DNA of 43,654 nucleotides, taken from assembly GCA_051004015.1 (NCBI GenBank), contig JBPCKT010000035.1:1-43654 (forward strand), read 5' to 3'. The notes beneath the pieces were generated by a model. The model saw nothing but the letters and a program-made list of their open reading frames with translations, made no database searches and was not told the origin of the DNA. Below are positions 14,877-22,600 of the stretch, in pieces. The DNA comes from SXOA01 sp051004015 (GTDB taxonomy: Bacteria; Planctomycetota; Planctomycetia; Pirellulales; Pirellulaceae). A program made the translations under genes and the position numbers. Each line of letters starts with the position of its first letter. Positions within the stretch are counted from its first letter, which is position 1.

Positions 14877-15362
14877 TCAAGATTTGGGAATCTCGATATC
14901 GAGATCCGGCACAGCGGTTCCCTCCGTGATGGTCAATTCAATGGTGGACTGTTCAGGGTCATTGAAGGCGGGTGGAATGAGCTCGATGATGGAATTGGGA
15001 TCCGCCATTTGTCCAGTTGCAGCGTCGTTGACAATTGGCTTACCGTCCGGGCCCACGACCTTACTCACGGTGACCTTGTAGGTGCCTGCGGGAGCGCCCT
15101 TTTGGTATCCGGTAGAGATCTCAAAATTACCTTGGGCGTCGGTCGTGGCCCCGGCCCCCAAAAAGTCCTTCGGAGGCTGGCCCTGGATCGTGAGTGTCAC
15201 CGCGACGTCGGCAAGGGGTTCCCCTCCCATGGTGACCTTGCCTTTCACGGGAGTGACCTTGAGCGTTGGTCCTGGATTGGAGGAGCCGCAGCCGGTCGCC
15301 CCCAGCCAGAGCGCCACCGCCATCAGCATACCGAATGCTCGAAGCCCGATTCGTGCCGCCAT
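14877..15362 (-). CDS. Lipoprotein with carboxypeptidase-regulatory-like domain
   Basis: A 161-residue product. A lipoprotein signal (MLMAVALWLGATGC, lipidated Cys25) leads to a Pro/Gly spacer and one transthyretin-like beta-sandwich: LKVTPVKGKVTMGGEPLADV, AVTLTIQGQPPKD, TTDAQGNFEISTG and GAPAGTYKVTVSKVVGPDG. This layout (pVkGkVtxxGxPLxxaxV, then TDxxGxF) is a very common planctomycete lipoprotein type. It is normally found just downstream of a DUF1559 gene, as here (15491-16651). The role is unknown; surface or periplasmic attachment is expected from the lipobox. Terminator hairpins lie on both sides (15424-15454 and 14821-14845), so it may be expressed partly apart from its neighbour. Confidence 0.85.
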   Translation of the reverse strand: MAARIGLRAFGMLMAVALWLGATGCGSSNPGPTLKVTPVKGKVTMGGEPLADVAVTLTIQGQPPKDFLGAGATTDAQGNFEISTGYQKGAPAGTYKVTVSKVVGPDGKPIVNDAATGQMADPNSIIELIPPAFNDPEQSTIELTITEGTAVPDLDIEIPKS

Positions 15363-15423
15363 GAAAAGACCTGTCCTGGTATGGGGAGTAAGGGAGAAGA
15401 GCCGGTTTCAAAAGGAACAAACG

Positions 15424-15454
15424 AAAACTTGGGGGCCAAAACATTGGCCCCCAA
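15424..15454 (-). terminator. Terminator hairpin after the DUF1559 gene
   Basis: Ten-base stem TTGGGGGCCA / TGGCCCCCAA (15429-15438 with 15445-15454) with a 6-nt loop. On the minus strand it is followed by a short T-run (GTTTT, 15424-15428). It separates the DUF1559 gene from the lipoprotein gene and may attenuate rather than stop transcription. Confidence 0.75.
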
Positions 15455-15490
15455 ACGGTTGTCTTTCAGGCAAGATTCGACCGAGATCGC

Positions 15491-16651
15491 TTATTGACTG
15501 GCCAGGGTGCGAGCCCTGTTGTCCGCAGGCCGATTGAGCCATACGAAGACGCCACCGGTGGCGGTGCCGCCATCGTAGGAAATGTTCTCGCTAATGAACT
15601 TGACAGCGCCGTCGCACATGACGAACTGAGCGCCGGTCGGATGATAGGATCCAAATCCCCAGGCGTACTGCTTGTTGGTTCGGTTATTAAGGTAGTCAAT
15701 ATTAATAGAACCTGCAGCGAAACCTATCGTCACGGTCCGCGCCGGGCGTTCCGATGTCGCGGAGGCGACAAAACCGCTTGGATTACCATTCGTTGCAGTC
15801 CCCGCGCTCCATACGGTGCGCCCATGGCAACATGTGTGGACGCCAGCGCCCCAGTAAGGACCAAATTGGGAGGCGGTCTGGCCGCCGCGCGAGTTCTTGG
15901 CTTCGCCAACCGCGATGGTGTTTGAGGTGCCGTCCGAGCAGTCCTGCAGGCCACCAGCACCGTCGTTGCCGAACATCCCCTTGTGAATGCTGTTAAAGTC
16001 TCCGTAACGGGCATCGTAATCCGTGTATTGCCCCGTGGAGAACAGGTAGTTGCTCCGGGCAACCTGGTTTCTTTCGTAGAAGTCAGCGGGGTTGTTGAGG
16101 CCGCTAGTGATGATTGGGGCGGGATAGGTATCGCTGGGGCAGCTCAGAATCTCCATACGCTTCTGGTAGACATCGCCATTGGGATTAACGCCACCCTGAT
16201 CCTTGCGCAGGCTGGAGTTATTGTTGTTGATAAAGGCGCCGCTGTAGGGGTTGGAGACGCTGGACGGAAAGTTGAAATTGTACTGAGACCATGGCCCCAG
16301 TTGATCCAGTTGCGGAAGCATCATCACCCAGCCGGTCGTATTCGCAATGTAATGCGTCGGCTTGCCGGGTTGTCCCACGTTGTAGTTCACAGGGGGGGAT
16401 ACCTGAGTATTTATTCCATTCCATCGGCCGGAGCCAATGAGGGCCGGCGGGAAGACCTTGAACGTGTCGTGGTAAGTGTGCAAGGCGATGCCCTGCTGCT
16501 TGAGGTTGTTCGCGCAGCTCATGCGGCGGGCCGCTTCGCGGGCGAATTGGACCGCGGGGAGAAGGAGCGCCACCAGCACGCCGATAATCGCAATGACCAC
16601 CAGGAGTTCGACGAGCGTGAAGGCCCGACGGTTAGGAAAACGAGTGCTCAT
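15491..16651 (-). CDS. DUF1559 (SBP_bac_10) protein with type IV pilin-like N-terminus
   Basis: A 386-residue product from the ATG at 16651 (MSTRFPNRRAFTLVELLVVI). A prepilin cleavage and methylation motif (R-A-F-T-L-V-E-L-L) and the hydrophobic helix VVIAIIGVLVALLLPAVQFA are followed by REAARRMSCANNLKQQGIAL and a long Gly/Asn-rich globular domain. The domain ends with the family signature HPTGAQFVMCDGAVKFI (H-x8-DG). Planctomycete genomes carry many such proteins, thought to be pseudopilins or surface proteins processed by a prepilin peptidase; their individual jobs are unknown. A lipoprotein gene follows after a terminator-like hairpin, the usual pairing. Sixteen upstream codons without features were left out. 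Confidence 0.93.
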   Translation of the reverse strand: MSTRFPNRRAFTLVELLVVIAIIGVLVALLLPAVQFAREAARRMSCANNLKQQGIALHTYHDTFKVFPPALIGSGRWNGINTQVSPPVNYNVGQPGKPTHYIANTTGWVMMLPQLDQLGPWSQYNFNFPSSVSNPYSGAFINNNNSSLRKDQGGVNPNGDVYQKRMEILSCPSDTYPAPIITSGLNNPADFYERNQVARSNYLFSTGQYTDYDARYGDFNSIHKGMFGNDGAGGLQDCSDGTSNTIAVGEAKNSRGGQTASQFGPYWGAGVHTCCHGRTVWSAGTATNGNPSGFVASATSERPARTVTIGFAAGSINIDYLNNRTNKQYAWGFGSYHPTGAQFVMCDGAVKFISENISYDGGTATGGVFVWLNRPADNRARTLASQ

Positions 16652-17085
16652 ACAGAAATCCCTTGAACAAGGTATCCGACGGACAGGTACGCAAATCAAA
16701 TCCGCCTAAGCGGCGGCTCAATACCTAGGAAACTCATTGCAAACTCAGGACGTATCCAACTCAGCGCAGCAGAAAAACTTCGCCGCGCGATCATTGCGAT
16801 CGCTAAGGAGACTTGCCAGTGATGAGAACCGCCACCGGCAAAGTCGCTCCCAACCCCATTCCTCATCTCCATTGGTAACAAACCGTCCCGCCAAAAGCAA
16901 CCGTTGTACCGAAAATCCACAAAGTTTCTTTCGGCGCCACGGGCTCGTTTCTAGCACCGACGCTCCGAGCGAACTGCGGCTCCTAACCATCATACTGACG
17001 CCGCGAGGCGATTTCGATGCAAAATTCAGGAAAAGATCCCCAAGAAACGATGGGCATTTTGCAGGGGTTGCTGCTACTCGAGTGG
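16652..17085. other. Gene-free region between the divergent DUF1559 and gamma-glutamyltransferase genes
   Basis: Open frames here have no recognisable features. Together with the inverted repeat at 17086-17181 it forms a 565-nt divergent intergenic region that should hold promoters for both flanking genes, but I cannot assign specific -35/-10 boxes. Confidence 0.4.
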
Positions 17086-17181
17086 CGAGCGGCCCTACGT
17101 AAGCAGGCCGGTGAGTCTGCATGTGGGGTCGGTCCGTTTTCGTCAGTTCAACCTGACCGGCCAGCTTACGCAAGCCGCTCG
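17086..17181. repeat. Long imperfect inverted repeat upstream of the gamma-glutamyltransferase gene
   Basis: CGAGCGGCCCTACGTAAGC... (17086-17111) is roughly complementary to ...GCTTACGCAAGCCGCTCG (17156-17181), about 21 of 26 positions. The direct motif GCCGGTGAG recurs at 17107-17115 and 17182-17189. It could be a leader hairpin, a decayed small transposable element or a terminator-like structure without a T-tract. Confidence 0.5.
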
Positions 17182-17216
17182 CCGGTGAGTTAGAATGCGA
17201 TTCCTAGGAGTTTTCT

Positions 17217-18947
17217 ATGAGCCATCGCCCGCCTGCTCCCTTTTGCTCTTCTCTTTCCTACATCGCGGTTGTCATGGTCTTATCCACGTCCCCCCTTGTC
17301 CAGGGTTTCGACCGCGGCAGCCCCCATCCCACGCAGGCCCGCAGCGTGGTGATTGCCCGGCAGGGAATGGTCGCCACCAGTCATCCGCTGGCCGCGCAGG
17401 CCGGGCTGGATGTGCTGAAATCCGGGGGCAATGCAGCCGACGCCGCCATTGCGGCCAATGCCATGCTGGGAGTCGTCGAGCCCATGAGTTGTGGGATTGG
17501 CGGGGACTTGTTTGTCATCTACTGGGACGCGACGACCAAGAAGCTCTACGGCCTGAATGCTTCCGGCCGCAGTCCCTTCAACCTGAACCGCCAGGTTTTT
17601 GCCGAAAAAGGACTCGAGCAGATTCCCACGAGCGGACCGCTTTCCTGGTCGGTCCCCGGCTGCGTGGATGGCTGGCGGGAGTTGCATGGGCGGTTTGGGC
17701 GCAAGGCTTGGGCGCAAATTCTCGCTCCCGCCACCCTTGCGGCTGAAGAAGGGGAGCCCGTGCCCGAGGTCATCGCCGGCTATTGGCGAGGGGCCGCAGG
17801 CGCACTCAAAAAATGGCCCGATTCGGCCGCGACATTCTTGATCGACGGAGAGCGAGCCCCGGGCGTCGGCGAGGTGATGAAGAACCCGCGGCTGGCTGGT
17901 TCGCTGCGGATCATCGCCAAGGAGGGGGCGCAGGCGTTCTACCACGGGGAAATCGCCAAGAAGATTGTAGCCTTCAGCGAGAAGAACGGCGGCTATTTCT
18001 CCCAGCGGGACTTCACCGAGCACAAGAGCGAATGGGTCGAGCCGGTCAGCACGAATTACCGCGGCTACGATATTTGGGAACTTCCCCCCAACGGGCAGGG
18101 GATCGCCGCGCTGGAGATGCTCAACATCCTGGAGCAGCACGATTTGCGGGCGCTGGGTCACAACAGCCCGGAACACCTGCATCTCTTCGTGGAGGCCAAA
18201 AAGCTGGCCTTCGCGGACCGGGCCAAATTCTACGCCGACCCGGCCTTTGGCGAGTTGCCCGTCAAGGAGCTGATTTCCAAGGAATACGCCAAAAAGCAAA
18301 ACGCCCGCATCGACCCGCAAAAGGCGGCGGAGGATGTCCCCGCCGGCGACCCCAAGCTGACCCGCGGCGACACGGTCTATCTCACCGTCGTCGACAAGGA
18401 CCGCAACTGCTGCTCGCTGATCCAGAGCAACTATTTTGGCTTCGGATCGATGGTCGTGCCGGGAGACGTTGGCTTTGCGATTCAAAACCGCGGAGCCCTG
18501 TTCGCCCTGGACGACAAGCACGCCAATCGCCTGGAACCGCACAAGCGGCCGTTCCACACCATCATCCCGGCGTTCATCACCAAGGAGGGCCAGCCGTGGT
18601 TGTGTTTCGGCGTGATGGGCGGGGACATGCAGGCCCAGGGACATGTGCAAATCGTCTGCAACCTGATCGACTTCGGCATGAACGTCCAAGCAGCCGGCGA
18701 CGCCCCCCGCGCCAGCCACAGCGGCAGCGCCACCCCCACCGGCCTCGCGGCGGAAGGCTCCGGGCAGGTGCTTGTGGAAGAGGGCGTACCAGAAGAGACA
18801 GTCGCAACCCTGAAAAGCATGGGCCATAGAGTCACTCGCGCCAGCAGCGGCTTTGGCGGGTATCAGGGGATACTTATCGATGGGAAGAATGGCGTCCTGC
18901 ACGGAGCGAGCGAATCGCGGAAAGATGGCGCGGCCGTGGGGTACTAG
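17217..18947 (+). CDS. Gamma-glutamyltransferase family protein
   Basis: A 576-residue product; AGGAG (17206-17210) lies 6 nt before the ATG. A signal peptide (about residues 10-30, SYIAVVMVLSTSPLVQGF) implies export. The N-terminal part matches the Ntn-hydrolase GGT family: GMVATSHPLAAQAGLDVLKS, GGNAADAAIAANAMLGVVEP, CGIGGDLFVIYW, and LNASGRSP. Self-cleavage would release a small subunit starting at T386 in TRGDTVYLTVVDKDRNCCSL; this Thr aligns with the catalytic Thr of E. coli GGT. Later motifs are QNRGALFALDD, PFHTIIPAFI, FGVMGGDMQAQGHVQ and a closing VLHGASESRKDGAAVGY. Such enzymes cleave gamma-glutamyl bonds of glutathione and related peptides in the periplasm, although many homologues act on other N-acyl or oxamate-type substrates. 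No substrate clue comes from the neighbours. Confidence 0.9.
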   Translation: MSHRPPAPFCSSLSYIAVVMVLSTSPLVQGFDRGSPHPTQARSVVIARQGMVATSHPLAAQAGLDVLKSGGNAADAAIAANAMLGVVEPMSCGIGGDLFVIYWDATTKKLYGLNASGRSPFNLNRQVFAEKGLEQIPTSGPLSWSVPGCVDGWRELHGRFGRKAWAQILAPATLAAEEGEPVPEVIAGYWRGAAGALKKWPDSAATFLIDGERAPGVGEVMKNPRLAGSLRIIAKEGAQAFYHGEIAKKIVAFSEKNGGYFSQRDFTEHKSEWVEPVSTNYRGYDIWELPPNGQGIAALEMLNILEQHDLRALGHNSPEHLHLFVEAKKLAFADRAKFYADPAFGELPVKELISKEYAKKQNARIDPQKAAEDVPAGDPKLTRGDTVYLTVVDKDRNCCSLIQSNYFGFGSMVVPGDVGFAIQNRGALFALDDKHANRLEPHKRPFHTIIPAFITKEGQPWLCFGVMGGDMQAQGHVQIVCNLIDFGMNVQAAGDAPRASHSGSATPTGLAAEGSGQVLVEEGVPEETVATLKSMGHRVTRASSGFGGYQGILIDGKNGVLHGASESRKDGAAVGY

Positions 18948-18950
18948 GGG

Positions 18951-19031
18951 GAATTCCGAAATTCGAATGGCGAATGGCGAATGAATCGCAGGACTAATTC
19001 GTCATTCGGAATTCGTCATTCGTCATTCCGC
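18951..19031. repeat. Paired heptamer arrays (consensus GAATGGC / ATTCGTC), no gene between
   Basis: Five 7-nt units at 18951-18985 and five at 18997-19031. The two arrays are largely inverted relative to each other and can form a hairpin with an 11-nt loop. The 7-nt phase is exact within each array while the sequence drifts between units. It fills the gap between the gamma-glutamyltransferase gene and the transporter gene. Confidence 0.75.
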
Positions 19032-19060
19032 TTCCCGCCTCTGTGTGAGATATTCTCCGC

Positions 19061-20431
19061 ATGTCCATTGTCAATCCTTATGAATCTCCCGAGCCGGTGA
19101 CCGAGGTAGTCACCGACGCCATCTCGCCCGACTCTTTGCCTAAGCCGCATTCTCCGCTGTTCACCGATCCGTCCTTTTACGGCATGACGGCCACGCAATT
19201 CCTGGGCGCGTTCAACGACAACCTGTTCAAGCAGCTCGTGCTGCTCCTGGCGGTCGGCGGCTCGGCTGCCGCGGCGGCTGCGGAAGTTGCGGGTGCCCTG
19301 GAGAAATCGTCGTCGCGGCAAGGGCCGGATATCCAGTCGCTGGCGATGTTCCTGTTCGCCGCGCCGTTCTTGCTGTTCTCCGGCTTCGCGGGCTATCTGA
19401 GTGAACGGTACAGCAAGCGGACCGTGGTCGTGGCCTGCAAGGTGGCGGAAATCGGCATCGTGCTGCTGGGAATGGCGGCGTTCGCCTTGTGGAACGTGAC
19501 GGGCATCGCGGGGCTGTTTTTCGTGCTGTTCTTGATGGGGACGCACAGCGCTTTCTTTGGCCCGCCCAAGTGGGGCATCCTGCCGGAACTGTTTGCCAAG
19601 CGCGATCTGCCGCAGGCCAACGGCATCATGCTGATGACGACTTTTTTGGCCATTATTTTCGGCACCGCGTCGGGAGTGCTGGCCGACTGGTTTGACGTGC
19701 AGCGCCTCTGGCTAGCTTCGGCGGCGTGTCTGGTGGTGGCCGTGCTGGGAACGCAAACCGCGCTCTTGATTCGCAAGTTGCCGGCCGCCTCGCCGGGATT
19801 GGCGTTTTCGCCGTCGGCGCTGACCGTGCCCGGCGAGATTGTGGCTCTCCTCAAGAAGGACCGGCAGCTGTTGCAGGCCATGCTCGCCTCCTGCATGTTC
19901 TGGCTGATCGGCGGCATTGTGCAACCCAGCGTGAACTCGCTCGGCATCGTGCAGTTCGGCATGACCAAAGGTCCAACCAGCCTGCTGGCGGCTTGCATGG
20001 GGATCGGCATCGCGGCCGGTTGCTTGATTGCCGGCATGCTGTCGAAAAACAAGGTCAACTTTCGCCTGGTGAAAGTCGGGGCCTGGATGCTCGTCATCAT
20101 TCTCGCCATCCTCGCCATTCCCGGTAATGGCAAATGGAACCTGCTGCACTACTCCGGCACTGCCGTCGCCCTGGTGCTGCTAGGCGTGTTTGCCGGTTTC
20201 TATGCAGTGCCCCTGCAGGTCTTTTTGCAAACGCGGCCGCCGGAGTCGCTCAAGGGACGGACCATCGCCACGACCAACCTCGCCAACTGGATCGCCATTG
20301 TCGCCTCGGCCGGCGTCTATTATCTCTTCGGCAATGCCGTGCAGTGGCTCGGCGTCCCCCGCGCCACGCTCTTCGCCCTCACGGCGCTGCTCATGCTCCC
20401 GGTGGCCATTTTCTATAGGCCTCGGGAATAG
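19061..20431 (+). CDS. MFS transporter, LplT-like
   Basis: A 456-residue product. The N-terminal cytoplasmic stretch begins MSIVNPYESPEP; an NPYxSP start is common on planctomycete membrane proteins. The first membrane segment carries FYGMTATQFLGAFNDNLFKQ, the hallmark of the lysophospholipid transporter LplT and of the carrier half of Aas-type fusion proteins. About twelve hydrophobic segments follow, including FAAPFLLFSGFAGYLSERYS with the loop-2/3 MFS-type GYLSERYSKR. The C-terminus is ALFALTALLMLPVAIFYRPR. No acyltransferase domain is fused or adjacent. Lysophospholipid or another lipid-like molecule is the likeliest cargo, by family. The gene stands alone between two heptamer arrays. Confidence 0.8.
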   Translation: MSIVNPYESPEPVTEVVTDAISPDSLPKPHSPLFTDPSFYGMTATQFLGAFNDNLFKQLVLLLAVGGSAAAAAAEVAGALEKSSSRQGPDIQSLAMFLFAAPFLLFSGFAGYLSERYSKRTVVVACKVAEIGIVLLGMAAFALWNVTGIAGLFFVLFLMGTHSAFFGPPKWGILPELFAKRDLPQANGIMLMTTFLAIIFGTASGVLADWFDVQRLWLASAACLVVAVLGTQTALLIRKLPAASPGLAFSPSALTVPGEIVALLKKDRQLLQAMLASCMFWLIGGIVQPSVNSLGIVQFGMTKGPTSLLAACMGIGIAAGCLIAGMLSKNKVNFRLVKVGAWMLVIILAILAIPGNGKWNLLHYSGTAVALVLLGVFAGFYAVPLQVFLQTRPPESLKGRTIATTNLANWIAIVASAGVYYLFGNAVQWLGVPRATLFALTALLMLPVAIFYRPRE

Positions 20432-20454
20432 GATGAGCACGGTTGGTTGTCGAA

Positions 20455-20492
20455 TACTTGGTACTCAGTACTGAGTACTTAGTACTGAGTAT
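20455..20492. repeat. Heptamer array (consensus TACTNAG), self-complementary
   Basis: Five 7-nt units at 20455-20489 plus a partial one. The array contains a perfect 16-nt palindrome, TACTCAGTACTGAGTA (20462-20477), and 20454-20492 as a whole is a near-palindrome. It could act as a terminator-like structure after the transporter gene, although no T-run follows. Confidence 0.8.
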
Positions 20493-20586
20493 ATGCCGAG
20501 GCGTGAGGCCCCAATCCGCTTACCATGGGTGACTGCACTCGTTAAACTGAAGTCATCGATGCGTCCCCAGGTCTTAGGACATCCCC

Positions 20587-21207
20587 ATGCTCGGCGCCTC
20601 CCTCACTCTCCCAGACTATCTCCAACGCCTCAATACGGAAGTCAGCCGGCTCCGTCAGCCAGATATTCAGAGGATGGCGGACCTGATTTACGGAGCCTGG
20701 CAGAACGACAAGTTCGTCTACATCATCGGCAACGGCGGCAGCGGGACGACGGCCTCGCACATGGCGGAAGACCTCGGCAAGAGCACGCTTCGCTCCGAGG
20801 ACCTGCGGGACGAATCCAAGAAACGGCTCAAGGTGCTGAGCCTGACAGACAACCTCGGCTGGATCATGGCCGTGGGAAACGACCTCGCCTACGACCAGAT
20901 TTTCGTCCAGCAGCTCATGAACTACGGCCGCCCGGGGGACGTGCTGCTCGCCATCAGCGGCAGTGGCAACAGCCCCAGCATCCTGAACTCCGTCGACTGG
21001 GCCAACCGCCACGGCCTCATCACCTTCGGCCTCACCGGCTACAACGGCGGCAAGCTCAAGAACATGCAGCAACACGGCATCCATGTGGATCTCGACGACA
21101 TGGGCATGGTCGAGAGCATCCATCTCTGTCTCTTCCACTGGGTGCTGAACGATGTGTTTGCGAGGATTAATGGGGAAGGAAGGTACGCCCATGTTCCTCG
21201 GCATTGA
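20587..21207 (+). CDS. SIS-domain sugar-phosphate isomerase (GmhA-like)
   Basis: A 206-residue product with AGGA upstream. A helical N-terminus (LQRLNTEVSRLRQPDIQRMA) leads to the SIS fold: FVYIIGNGGSGTTASHMAED with the phosphate loop, LSLTDNLGWIMAVGNDLAYD, FVQQLMNYGRPGDVLLAISG, SGNSPSILNSVDWANRHG, and LITFGLTGYNGGKLKNM. This order fits sedoheptulose-7-phosphate isomerase, which makes heptose-7-phosphate in ADP- or GDP-heptose synthesis. The family's metal and catalytic residues include Glu and His such as those in ASHMAEDL and GMVESIHLCLFH. It overlaps the ROK kinase gene by 17 nt, so the two are translated together and likely act on linked sugar phosphates. GmhA is the best guess, but other SIS isomerases cannot be excluded. 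Confidence 0.82.
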   Translation: MLGASLTLPDYLQRLNTEVSRLRQPDIQRMADLIYGAWQNDKFVYIIGNGGSGTTASHMAEDLGKSTLRSEDLRDESKKRLKVLSLTDNLGWIMAVGNDLAYDQIFVQQLMNYGRPGDVLLAISGSGNSPSILNSVDWANRHGLITFGLTGYNGGKLKNMQQHGIHVDLDDMGMVESIHLCLFHWVLNDVFARINGEGRYAHVPRH

Positions 21208-22279
21208 AATCGGCGGCACCAAACTGCAGCTCGGCGTCGGCAGCGGCGACGGAAGCGAGTTTGCCGCGTTCGCCCGCCACGACATCGACATCAGCCGCGG
21301 CGCACCGGGGATTCTGGAGCAGATTGAGAAGTCGGCGACGGCTCTGTCGCAGAAGCATCAGCTCCAGCGGATTGGGATTGGCTTTGGCGGGCCGGTGGAT
21401 TCCGAACGAGGCATAGTGACGAAGAGCCACCAGGTGGAAGGTTGGGAGAACTTTCCGCTTGTCCGCTGGTGCCAGGAAACGCTGGGCATTCCGACCGTGC
21501 TCGGCAACGACTGCGACGTGGCCTCGCTGGCGGAGGCCCGTTACGGCGCGGGAAAAGGGGCCGACAGCGTCTTCTACATCACCGTGGGAACCGGCGTCGG
21601 CGGCGGACTCGTCATCGGCGGCAAATTGCACGGCGCGGGCCGGCCCGCGGTGGCGGAAATCGGCCATCTCCGCCCCGGCCTGCACGAAGACCGCCCGGAG
21701 TTGACCGTCGAATCCCTCTGCTCCGGCCCCGCCATCGCCGCCGCCGCTGCCGCCCGGATTACGGGGCAAGTATCCCGCCCGCTCGATTCGTTGCGGAAGT
21801 ATCTGCAGCGAAGCTCCCTGGCGAGCGGGGGGCGCTTGCTTCCAGGAACACAGCCCCCTGATACTGTCCGCCGCACCCTCAATGACGAAGTCCGCAGCCG
21901 CCTCGCCGACCAACAACGCACGGAAGAGGAATACATCGCCGACCTCCTCGCCCGCTGCGGCGGCAACGCGGACAACCTCACGGCCAAGGCGGTCGCCCAG
22001 TCCGCGGCCGAGGGAAATGAAATCGCCTGCGAAGTCATGGACCACGCCTGCCAGGTGCTCGGCTGGGCCATCGCCCAGGTCATCACCCTCGTCGCCCCCG
22101 AGGTCGTCGTGGTTGGCGGCGGCGTCTCCCTCATCGGCGAGCCCTTCTTCTTTGCCCCCCTCCGCTCCGAAGTCGCCCGCTACGTCTTTCCGCCCCTCGC
22201 CGGCTCCTTCCGCCTCGTCCCCGCCGCCCTTGGCGAGCTCGCCGTCGTGCATGGGGCGGTTGCACTTGCCGCCGAGTAA
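21191..22279 (+). CDS. ROK family sugar kinase
   Basis: A 362-residue product from the ATG at 21191, set by GGAAGGAAGG just upstream; a longer frame from 21152 lies wholly inside the SIS gene. The phosphate-1 motif is FLGIEIGGTKLQLGV, the catalytic Asp is D107 in LGNDCDVASLAEARYGAGKG, and the ROK signature follows: FYITVGTGVGGGLVIGGKLH, then AEIGHLRPG. The usual zinc motif (CxCGxxGC) is absent and only one Cys (ESLCSG) remains. A 90-residue charged stretch before VITLVAPEVVVVGGGVSLIG makes it longer than the usual 300-320 residues. Glucose, N-acetylglucosamine or a heptose may be the substrate; coupling to the GmhA-like gene hints at the last. Confidence 0.85.
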   Translation: MFLGIEIGGTKLQLGVGSGDGSEFAAFARHDIDISRGAPGILEQIEKSATALSQKHQLQRIGIGFGGPVDSERGIVTKSHQVEGWENFPLVRWCQETLGIPTVLGNDCDVASLAEARYGAGKGADSVFYITVGTGVGGGLVIGGKLHGAGRPAVAEIGHLRPGLHEDRPELTVESLCSGPAIAAAAAARITGQVSRPLDSLRKYLQRSSLASGGRLLPGTQPPDTVRRTLNDEVRSRLADQQRTEEEYIADLLARCGGNADNLTAKAVAQSAAEGNEIACEVMDHACQVLGWAIAQVITLVAPEVVVVGGGVSLIGEPFFFAPLRSEVARYVFPPLAGSFRLVPAALGELAVVHGAVALAAE

Positions 22280-22435
22280 GCTAGTGCGGAAAAGGCCCCA
22301 AAATACGGCACGGAACATGCTCTGACGTTCCGGGTTAGTGGCAACGGTGCGGGAATCCCCGCGAAGCTTCTCGACAAAGTCTTCGAACGATCCGCAAACT
22401 ACCGGTGGAACCGGCTTAGTTCTCGCCATGTTCAT
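22280..22435 (-). other. Possible truncated gene or short remnant
   Basis: From the ATG at 22435 (or 22429, MARTKPVPPVVCGSFEDFVE) about 50 codons read like real protein, continuing LRGDSRTVATNPERQSMFRA and VFWGLFRTSLL. The frame has no stop at its natural end; it runs on through the antisense of the ROK gene from 22279. This could be the start of a gene whose remainder was lost when the two loci were joined, or chance. I do not recognise the family. The rest of the 321-nt gap up to 22600 holds the promoter region of the kinase gene and no other feature I can name. Confidence 0.25.
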
Positions 22436-22600
22436 GGCGTTGCACGGAGGGCCTACACTGGAAATGTAATCGTCGAAAACAGCAAGCGGTCCGCTCATCT
22501 TGGCCCGCACCGCGTCATCGAAGGTCTTCAAACCAAATTGGCGTGGGGCATTCTCGGTCGCCGCGCGGTTGAACTTGAAGCACTCAAAAGGATGGCTAGG

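Noticed and set aside
16745..17173. A 142-codon minus-strand frame between the DUF1559 and gamma-glutamyltransferase genes
   Set aside because: No motif, signal or ribosome site; it runs through the inverted repeat at 17086-17181 and looks like noncoding leader sequence.
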